A stretch of 5,823 bases of DNA, from positions 1-5,823 of the forward strand of contig CADBRF010000066.1 of the NCBI GenBank assembly GCA_902796975.1. Direction: 5' to 3'. How positions within the stretch are numbered: the first letter of the stretch is position 1; every line of letters begins with the position of its first letter. The notes under the pieces were generated by a model. That model ran no database searches and was not told where the DNA came from. It was given only the letters and a program-made list of their open reading frames with translations. Source of the DNA: an uncultured Coriobacteriaceae bacterium. GTDB taxonomy: Bacteria > Actinomycetota > Coriobacteriia > Coriobacteriales > QAMH01. Shown here in pieces: positions 1 through 4,552 of this stretch. The translations under genes were made by a program, and so were the position numbers.

Positions 1-16
1 GTCGAGTGTCTTGTTC

Positions 17-55
17 ATAATAGTCAAATACTCGAATGGTCAAAACAATTGACTA
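17..55. promoter_or_regulatory. Cluster of TAGTCAA-type boxes, possible operator/promoter region
   Basis: Two direct copies of T(A/G)GTCAAA lie 16 bp apart (21-28 and 37-44), and an inverted copy, TTGACTA, lies at 49-55. A 6-bp inverted repeat (TCGAGT at 2-7, ACTCGA at 30-35) overlaps them. On the - strand the boxes supply a TTGACC (43-38) and a TATTAT (22-17) separated by 15 bp, which would make a leftward promoter for a gene off the left edge. The area is clearly AT-richer than its surroundings. The spacing and repetition are compatible with a regulator's binding sites between divergent genes. No regulator can be named and the boxes are short enough to arise by chance. Confidence 0.3.
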
Positions 56-208
56 ATAACGCACGTTACGCAACCTGTCAACGGGGCAAAGCTTGAAGGG
101 GCCGTATTCGACCTGTTAAGCTGTATCGGCGTGGCTTTATTCACTCTGGGCGGCCAGAAATCTACAGCGTGGCCTTCGCGAGCAAAGCGTGTAACAGGGA
201 GCTTGGCT

Positions 209-1117
209 ATGGGGCATGTGAACAACATTACATCGCTGCTCGCCATCTCTGGCGCCATCCTGCTCTGGAGCGCTTCATACGTCGCCACCAAGATCGCCTA
301 TGCGGGTTTCGGCCCCTTCACCATCAGCCTCGTGCGCTTCGTGATATCCTCCTCCCTTCTTCTGACGATCTGGCGGCTTGCCGGTAGCGGGAAGCTCCCT
401 GCGAAACCTCTCATCAAGCAGGTCGCCAGCTCGGCGCTTCTCGGCATCACGCTCTATTTCGTCTTCGAGAACCTAGGCTGCAAGTACACGACCGCTTCCA
501 ACTGCTCGCTTCTGGTCGCTGCGTTTCCCGCGCTGACTACCTTGCTCGAGTTGCTGATCTACCGCAAGAAGCTCACCCAACTCGCGTGCGTGGGAATCGG
601 AACTGCCTTTGTGGGCGTTGCCCTGATCGTGGTCTCCCAGGGCACGGGCGGTGCGGGCGAAAATGACGCGCTCGGTATGCTCATGCTGCTCTGCGCAGGC
701 GTCGTCTGGGCCTTCTACAGCTTTCAGATGACGAAGATCACGGGAAAGGTGAGCACCTTCGAGATCACTGTCTTCCAGTGCTGCTTCGGCGCTCTCTTCT
801 TTATTCCGCTCGCGCCCGTCGATATCGCCCAGACTGCCCTTCCGACGCCACCGGTCATAGCCTCGCTCGCCTATCTTACGCTTGGATGCTCGGTGGTGGC
901 CTACTTCCTCTATAACTGGGGGCTCCAGAAAGTTTCCGCCTCCACCGCAGTTGTGCTCCTCAATCTGGAGCCCGTGTTCGGCATCGTCTGGAGCGCGCTC
1001 ATTCTGGGCGAGCAGCTCAGCATGCTACAGATTCTGGGTGGAGCCGTGGTCATCCTCGGTGTCTTCTTCTCTGCGCGCGGCCAGGGCGGGCAGGAGACGG
1101 AGCCTTTGTGCGGGTAG
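209..1117 (+). CDS. EamA/DMT-superfamily transporter (10 TM permease)
   Basis: This 302-residue inner-membrane protein belongs to the drug/metabolite transporter superfamily, whose members export or import amino acids, metabolites or drugs; the substrate cannot be read from sequence. Ten hydrophobic segments fall into two EamA repeats, about residues 8-143 and 155-287. Family marks are Arg43 in the helix-2 FVRF-like stretch (LVRF), AAFPAL in helix 4 (residues 104-109), and in the second repeat NLEPVFG (252-258), LGEQL (266-270) and a glycine-rich last helix. The C-terminal tail is short and polar. I chose ATG 209 because AGGGAG lies 8 nt upstream (195-200) and the hydrophobic segment starts right after it. 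An in-frame GTG at 131 would add 26 polar residues and has no ribosome site. It appears monocistronic, ending 113 nt before the next gene. The family call is firm; substrate unknown. Confidence 0.93.
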   Translation: MGHVNNITSLLAISGAILLWSASYVATKIAYAGFGPFTISLVRFVISSSLLLTIWRLAGSGKLPAKPLIKQVASSALLGITLYFVFENLGCKYTTASNCSLLVAAFPALTTLLELLIYRKKLTQLACVGIGTAFVGVALIVVSQGTGGAGENDALGMLMLLCAGVVWAFYSFQMTKITGKVSTFEITVFQCCFGALFFIPLAPVDIAQTALPTPPVIASLAYLTLGCSVVAYFLYNWGLQKVSASTAVVLLNLEPVFGIVWSALILGEQLSMLQILGGAVVILGVFFSARGQGGQETEPLCG

Positions 1118-1230
1118 TGGAACAAGAACCATGCCTGAATTTGGTAAGCGCGCGTTTGACGCGGCAGGTACGAGCAATTCAATATAGAATTAGCCTGATG
1201 GCTGCTTGTTTGCAGCGAAGGAGCGCGAAC

Positions 1231-1572
1231 ATGAATATTCAGATTTTCGGAACGAACAAGGGCTTCGACACCAAAAAGGCGCAGCGCTGGTTCAAGGAAC
1301 GTCGCATCAAATTCCAGTTCATCAACCTCAAAGAGAAGGAGATGAGCAAGGGCGAGCTCCAGTCGGTCGCGCGCGCTGTTGGTGGCGTGGAAAAACTCGT
1401 CGATCCCAAGGCAAAAGACCAGGACACGGCCCTGCTCATGCAGTACCTCTCTGATAGCCAGAAGTTCGACAAGCTTCTTGAGAATCAGCAGATTCTTCTC
1501 CAGCCTGTAGTGCGCAACGGCAAACAAGCGACTGTCGGTTACGCTCCCGAGGTTTGGGAGAAATGGGAATAG
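1231..1572 (+). CDS. ArsC/Spx-fold protein lacking all cysteines
   Basis: This 113-residue protein has the length and architecture of the ArsC/YffB/Spx thioredoxin-like family. The start NIQIFGTNK leads into a helix with the family's KKAQRWF pattern (residues 15-21), followed by RRIKFQFINL (24-33), a GGVEKLVDP turn (51-59) and a C-terminal QPVVRNGKQATVGY strand-turn-strand (91-104). Known members reduce arsenate through an N-terminal Cys (NCDT-like motif) or, as Spx, contact RNA polymerase. Here the Cys position is Gly11, no cysteine exists anywhere in the chain, and the usual Arg before Pro in the RPVV motif is Gln91. Classical thiol reductase activity is therefore not expected, and a structural, binding or regulatory role is more likely (inference). 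AAGGAG at 1218-1223 sits 7 nt before ATG 1231 and fixes this start; an upstream in-frame extension to 1108 lacks homology and would overlap the permease gene. A 31-bp hairpin repeat begins 4 nt after the stop. Confidence 0.88.
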   Translation: MNIQIFGTNKGFDTKKAQRWFKERRIKFQFINLKEKEMSKGELQSVARAVGGVEKLVDPKAKDQDTALLMQYLSDSQKFDKLLENQQILLQPVVRNGKQATVGYAPEVWEKWE

Positions 1573-1576
1573 CTAG

Positions 1577-1607
1577 CATGACAATTGCCTCGTAGACAAC
1601 TGTCATG
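1577..1607 (+). repeat. 31-bp hairpin repeat, copy 1
   Basis: Imperfect palindrome with arms CATGACAATTG and CAACTGTCATG around the 9-nt loop CCTCGTAGA; 10 of 11 arm positions pair, with one A-C mismatch. It shares 26 of 31 bases with the copy at 2857-2887 and 27 of 31 with the copy at 2910-2940, and the 13-base core TTGCCTCGTAGAC is identical in all three. It starts 4 nt after the ArsC-like stop codon, in the 91-bp spacer between convergent genes, so it would be the 3' end structure of that mRNA. There is no U-tract after it, so it is not a textbook intrinsic terminator. Confidence 0.85.
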
Positions 1608-1663
1608 GAGGAAAAGAGACCAGCCAAAAGTCGCAGGAGAAAATGGCGGGTCGCTGTGGCAGA

Positions 1664-2716
1664 CTACCGTTTTTCTGATGCAGGCATAGAGGCGAGCAGT
1701 TCTTCTAGAGCGGTGATATCTGCTTCTGTGGTTGCCCAGCTGCAGGCTAAGCGCACAATGACATGCTCGGCATCGGGGCGTTCCCAGAAACTTGCGATTA
1801 CATGCTCCGAGAGCCGGTCGTATTCCTCGTTTGTGAGGTTTACGAGTACCTGGTTCGTGGGGGAGTCGAAGGCAAGTTCATAGCCGCTGGCGCGAAACGC
1901 CGCGCGCATACGATCTGCCCCAGCCACCGCGCTCTCGCCGATATGCCGGTAGAGGCCATCCGTGAAAAGCGTGTCGAACTGGATGCCCAACAGACGGCCT
2001 TTGGCGAGCAGGGCCCCGTGCTGTTTTATGATGGTGAAGAAATGGGGAATCAGGGTGGGGTCGGGAATGACCACCGCTTCGCCGAAGAGCGCGCCGCACT
2101 TAGTGCCGCCGATGTAGAAGGCATCGCAAAGGCGGGCAAGATCTGGCAGGGTTACGTCGTTTTCGTTGCTCGCAAGGGCGTAGGCAAGGCGCGCGCCATC
2201 TGCGTAGAGCAGCAGATTGTATTTCTGGCAGACGGCCTTGATCTGTTCGAGCTCTGTCAACGAGTAGAGCGTCCCATATTCCGTGGGCTGCGAGAGGTAG
2301 ACCATGCCGGGCATGACCATGTGGTTGCGGTTGCCGTCGTGGAAGAAGTTTTCGCAGTATTCGCGCAGTTCATCAGGGTCAATTTTGCCCAAATGGTGCG
2401 GAAGCTGCAGGACCTTGTGGCCACCCAGCTCGATGGCTCCCGCTTCGTGAACGCTGATGTGTCCGTTGTTTGCCGCAATCACGCCCTGGTAGGAGGGGAG
2501 AAGAGTGTCGATGACTGTGGCATTCGTCTGGGTGCCGCCGATGAGAAACTGAACTTCGGCGTTGGGGGCAGCGCAGGCTTCTCGAATCTTTGCTCGTGCG
2601 TCTTCGCTGTATTCATCAAGCCCGTAGCCAGCGGTCTTCTCGAGATTCGTTGCCGCAAGGCGCTCGATGATGCTCGGATGTGCGCCTTCGAGATAGTCTG
2701 AAGAAAAATCCAACAT
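1664..2716 (-). CDS. Low-specificity L-threonine aldolase / beta-eliminating lyase family PLP enzyme
   Basis: This 350-residue fold-type I PLP enzyme is predicted to be cytoplasmic and to split L-threonine or L-allo-threonine into glycine and acetaldehyde. Visible landmarks in order: SSDY near the N-terminus (5-8), where family members have RSDT or ASDN; the phosphate-binding GGTQTN (60-65); His86 in GHISVHEAG, the residue that normally stacks on the PLP ring; YADGARLAYA (171-180) with Asp173, which pairs with the pyridine nitrogen; the Schiff-base lysine Lys206 in YIGGTKCGALFGE; and Arg322 in the C-terminal VRLACSW, which normally binds substrate carboxylate. Length is normal for the family. 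ATG 2716 starts at the conserved LDFSSDY; the purine-rich GAGGAGG (complement of 2730-2736) lies 13 nt upstream, which is long for a ribosome site. It is transcribed alone, convergent with the ArsC-like gene. LtaE is the nearest named homologue, but related aldolases (phenylserine, allo-threonine) cannot be excluded. Confidence 0.9.
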   Translation of the reverse strand: MLDFSSDYLEGAHPSIIERLAATNLEKTAGYGLDEYSEDARAKIREACAAPNAEVQFLIGGTQTNATVIDTLLPSYQGVIAANNGHISVHEAGAIELGGHKVLQLPHHLGKIDPDELREYCENFFHDGNRNHMVMPGMVYLSQPTEYGTLYSLTELEQIKAVCQKYNLLLYADGARLAYALASNENDVTLPDLARLCDAFYIGGTKCGALFGEAVVIPDPTLIPHFFTIIKQHGALLAKGRLLGIQFDTLFTDGLYRHIGESAVAGADRMRAAFRASGYELAFDSPTNQVLVNLTNEEYDRLSEHVIASFWERPDAEHVIVRLACSWATTEADITALEELLASMPASEKR

Positions 2717-2742
2717 GGCTGTAGCCTGTCCTCCTCGTCATG

Positions 2743-2760
2743 ATGCGGCACTATCCGCAT
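2743..2760. promoter_or_regulatory. Perfect 6-bp inverted repeat upstream of the aldolase gene
   Basis: ATGCGG at 2743-2748 and CCGCAT at 2755-2760 are perfect inverse complements around a 6-nt spacer. The element lies 26 nt before the aldolase start codon, just upstream of its purine-rich ribosome site. It could be an operator or a small hairpin in the 5' untranslated region. I found no convincing -35/-10 pair around it, so its role and even its significance are uncertain. Confidence 0.25.
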
Positions 2761-2856
2761 ACAGAGGGCAAGTCTACTACTGCTTGAGCAAACTGTATTC
2801 ACTCATAAAAGGGCAAGGAGAATAAATTGCAACTAGCCACCCGTTGCCGGTGTGCG

Positions 2857-2887
2857 CATGACAGTTGCCTCGTAGACGTTTGTCGTG
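2857..2887 (+). repeat. 31-bp hairpin repeat, copy 2
   Basis: Same element as at 1577-1607 in the same orientation. Arms are CATGACAGTTG and CGTTTGTCGTG around the loop CCTCGTAGA. Relative to a perfect hairpin, three arm pairs are G-U wobbles when read on this strand and one is a T-T mismatch. It faces the copy at 2910-2940 head to head with a 22-nt gap, in the spacer between the aldolase start and the ThiF-like gene's stop. Confidence 0.85.
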
Positions 2888-2909
2888 TTATGTAGCTGCA
2901 GTTTGCTCA

Positions 2910-2940
2910 CATGACAATCGTCTACGAGGCAACTGCCATG
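2910..2940 (-). repeat. 31-bp hairpin repeat, copy 3 (inverted)
   Basis: Read on the - strand, the arms are CATGGCAGTTG and CGATTGTCATG around CCTCGTAGA; all 11 arm pairs hold, three as G-U wobbles. It matches the complement of the copy at 2857-2887 at 28 of 31 positions, so the two can pair into one long hairpin with a 22-nt loop. It lies 56 nt after the stop of the ThiF-like gene in the sense orientation for that mRNA, mirroring how copy 1 sits behind the ArsC-like gene. Confidence 0.85.
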
Positions 2941-2996
2941 TTTTGCGCAACTCAGTTAACAACCGCAGGGGAAAGTGGCTCGTATGCTCAGCTAGA

Positions 2997-3701
2997 CTAC
3001 TTCTCCGGGCCGATGGGCAGCTCTTCTGCGGTGCCGCCAAAGAGATCGACCATGAGAAGGCGGTTGCGGATGCAATCGCCCCTGCCCAGGAGGACTTTCA
3101 CGCATTCGGCAGCCTGTATGGCGGCAATCGAGTGGGCGGTGAAGGGTAGGTTGCCGAGCTGCTTGTGCTGGCTTTCGGTTCCATTGTCGAGAGTTCCGTA
3201 GATTTCAGGAAAGGATTCGTCCCCGGGGAAGATGGTGCAGACCTGGCCGAACCATCCGGCAATCGCCCCGTAGACAATGGGGATGCCCAGGTTGTTGGCG
3301 GCATGCGCGAGCCAGAAACGCCCTTCCAGGTTGTCGAGGCAGTCCACGACGCAGTCGAAGCCGCGGATATGCGAACCGGAATTCTTCCTGTCGAGGTAGG
3401 CGACAACAGGCTCGACCTCAACAAGGCTATTGATGGAGCGGACCCGGTCTGCAGCGCATTCGGCCTTTTTCCTGCCCAAATCGGCTTCCGTCATGATGAT
3501 CTGGCGATTGAGGTTCGACTCCTCGAAGACATCTCCGTCGATGACGCGGATATGGCCGACGCCGATGCGGGCGAGGTCTTCGATGACGATTCCTCCCAAG
3601 CCGCCGCACCCCACGACGACCACTCGTTTGCTGGAGAGCAGGTTGCACTCTTCCTCGGAGAGGGCGGAAACGTTGCGGTTGTAGCGGGGCAGGACGGCCA
3701 T
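2997..3701 (-). CDS. ThiF/MoeB/HesA-family adenylating enzyme (E1-like), short form
   Basis: This 234-residue cytoplasmic protein should adenylate the C-terminal glycine of a small ubiquitin-like sulfur carrier (MoaD or ThiS type) with ATP. Rossmann ATP-binding GCGGLGG is at 31-37, followed by Asp55/Asp57 in VIDGDVFEESNLNRQ with the ATP-contacting Arg66, lysines 78-79, and the VDCLDN motif (119-124) whose acidic residue binds Mg-ATP. The crossover region ends in LPFTAHSIAAIQAAECVKVLLG (185-206). Unlike E. coli MoeB and ThiF, it has no pair of CxxC motifs for zinc, and the catalytic-cysteine region carries none at the expected place, so it looks adenylation-only. AAAGGAG (complement of 3707-3713) lies 5 nt before ATG 3701. 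It follows the iron-sulfur subunit gene by 92 bp. Such short ThiF proteins often sit with molybdenum/tungsten enzyme genes, which fits these neighbours; thiamine or other sulfur-transfer roles remain possible. Confidence 0.9.
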   Translation of the reverse strand: MAVLPRYNRNVSALSEEECNLLSSKRVVVVGCGGLGGIVIEDLARIGVGHIRVIDGDVFEESNLNRQIIMTEADLGRKKAECAADRVRSINSLVEVEPVVAYLDRKNSGSHIRGFDCVVDCLDNLEGRFWLAHAANNLGIPIVYGAIAGWFGQVCTIFPGDESFPEIYGTLDNGTESQHKQLGNLPFTAHSIAAIQAAECVKVLLGRGDCIRNRLLMVDLFGGTAEELPIGPEK

Positions 3702-3738
3702 GATGGCTCCTTTGCTTCAGAAAAAGCGGTTGTGGAAA

Positions 3739-3780
3739 GGAGCGCGCGGGCTTGCCAGCTCGGACAAGCCAGTGCGCTCC
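3739..3780 (-). terminator. Strong two-part hairpin between FeS-subunit and ThiF-like genes (terminator/attenuator-like)
   Basis: GGAGCGC (3739-3745) pairs with GCGCTCC (3774-3780), and GGCTTG (3749-3754) pairs with CAAGCC (3765-3770); a symmetric 3-nt internal loop separates the two stems and the apical loop is 10 nt. On the - strand it starts 13 nt after the iron-sulfur subunit's stop and is followed by only TTTCC, then a T5 run about 13 nt later. It is the shape of an intrinsic terminator with a weak U-tract. With no evident promoter between it and the ThiF-like ribosome site, partial read-through or mRNA-end protection is more plausible than full termination. Confidence 0.5.
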
Positions 3781-3793
3781 GGTAGGCTGACGA

Positions 3794-4552
3794 CTAGGCG
3801 TTGCGATACGCCTTCATGAGGGCGTCGGCGGTCTCCCTCTTCTTGCACTCGTCGCAGACGGTGGGGAGCTCAGTGAGCGTGCCCTTGACGGAGTGGGCAA
3901 CGGATTCGCGCGTGCCCATGACCTTGCCGCACTTCTCGCAGCGCTGCAGCTCGAAAGTCCGGTTCCAGATGGTGCGCGTGTCTTCGTTCTCGCTGAAGGA
4001 GATGGCGCCCGTCGGGCATACGTTCGCGCAGCTCAGACAACCTACACAGTATTCAGATGGCTTGCCGTAGGGAGTGTCGATCATTTTCTCGGTGCCGCGG
4101 TTGATCGTGCTGATGGCACCGGTTCCGAGGCTTGCGCACGCCTGCACGCACAGGCCGCAGAGCACGCATTTCTCGTTGTCAAGCGTGACGAGGCGGTCAA
4201 AGCCCGTACCGCCCAGCCACTTGTTCATTTCGGTGATGCGTTGGGATTCCGGAGCTCGGGCGTGGAGCAGCGCGAAGATGACGGCGCGCTCCTCCTTGAT
4301 CTCGTCGCTCTGAGTCTGGACCTCGCATGGCTCGTTCACGGGATAGATGCAGGAGGTGACGATCTTGGTGCGGCCACGGGTGGTCACTTCCACGATGCAG
4401 ACGCGACAGCAGGCACGATGGTCTGCAAAAGCGTCGCTCCTGCACAGGACAGGTATGAAGATGCCATTGCGTTTGGCCACGTCGTAGAGGTATTCGCCCT
4501 TCTCGCACGTGCATTCCTTGCCATCGATGGTGATGGTCAGCGTCTCGCTCAT
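3794..4552 (-). CDS. NuoG/HoxU/HylA-like iron-sulfur electron-transfer subunit (2Fe-2S + 2x 4Fe-4S)
   Basis: This 252-residue soluble protein carries electrons between the NADH-FMN subunit and a partner enzyme. Residues 1-80 form a plant-type 2Fe-2S ferredoxin domain with ligands Cys37, Cys49, Cys52 (ACCRVC) and Cys68. A linker helical region (82-125) follows, then a bacterial-type ferredoxin domain with CVLCGLCVQAC (Cys129, 132, 135, 139) and CVGCLSCANVCP (Cys169, 172, 175, 179). The C-terminus adds a zinc-ribbon-like pair, CEKC (205-208) and CDEC (233-236), which NuoG and HoxU do not typically have. There is no molybdopterin or H-cluster domain, so the catalytic site must lie in another protein. 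Its ATG overlaps the upstream gene's TGA by 4 nt, indicating translational coupling, and AGGGAGG (complement of 4558-4564) lies 5 nt before it. Similar subunits occur in NAD-linked formate dehydrogenases, NAD-coupled hydrogenases and aldehyde oxidoreductase complexes; the choice cannot be made here. Confidence 0.9.
   Translation of the reverse strand: MSETLTITIDGKECTCEKGEYLYDVAKRNGIFIPVLCRSDAFADHRACCRVCIVEVTTRGRTKIVTSCIYPVNEPCEVQTQSDEIKEERAVIFALLHARAPESQRITEMNKWLGGTGFDRLVTLDNEKCVLCGLCVQACASLGTGAISTINRGTEKMIDTPYGKPSEYCVGCLSCANVCPTGAISFSENEDTRTIWNRTFELQRCEKCGKVMGTRESVAHSVKGTLTELPTVCDECKKRETADALMKAYRNA

Noticed and set aside
131..208. In-frame GTG extension of the permease by 26 residues
   Set aside because: No ribosome site before 131, polar residues without family similarity, and ATG 209 has AGGGAG at good spacing.
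1151..1163. CGCGT-ttg-ACGCG mini-hairpin as terminator of the permease gene
   Set aside because: Only five pairs and no T-run follows, so it does not make a terminator.
1156..1190. Possible promoter for the ArsC-like gene (TTGACG, then CAATAT/TATAGA/TAGAAT)
   Set aside because: The good -10-like hexamers are 21-23 bp from the TTGACG and the one at 18 bp (CAATAT) matches consensus poorly, so no pair is convincing.
1108..1230. Longer in-frame start for the ArsC-like gene
   Set aside because: It would overlap the permease stop, shows no family similarity, and ATG 1231 has a clear AAGGAG and begins at the conserved first strand.
1763..2701. 312-codon open frame antisense to the aldolase
   Set aside because: Shadow of the aldolase frame in GC-rich DNA; the - strand carries all PLP-enzyme motifs.
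2815..2895. Small + strand ORF: AAGGAG at 2815-2820, TTG at 2827, 22 codons
   Set aside because: It runs through the hairpin repeat, uses a rare start, gives a Cys-rich meaningless peptide and has no recognisable promoter.
2717..2996. Riboswitch or structured RNA leader for the aldolase or ThiF-like gene
   Set aside because: No known riboswitch core was recognised; the structure present is explained by the two repeat copies and one 6-bp inverted repeat.
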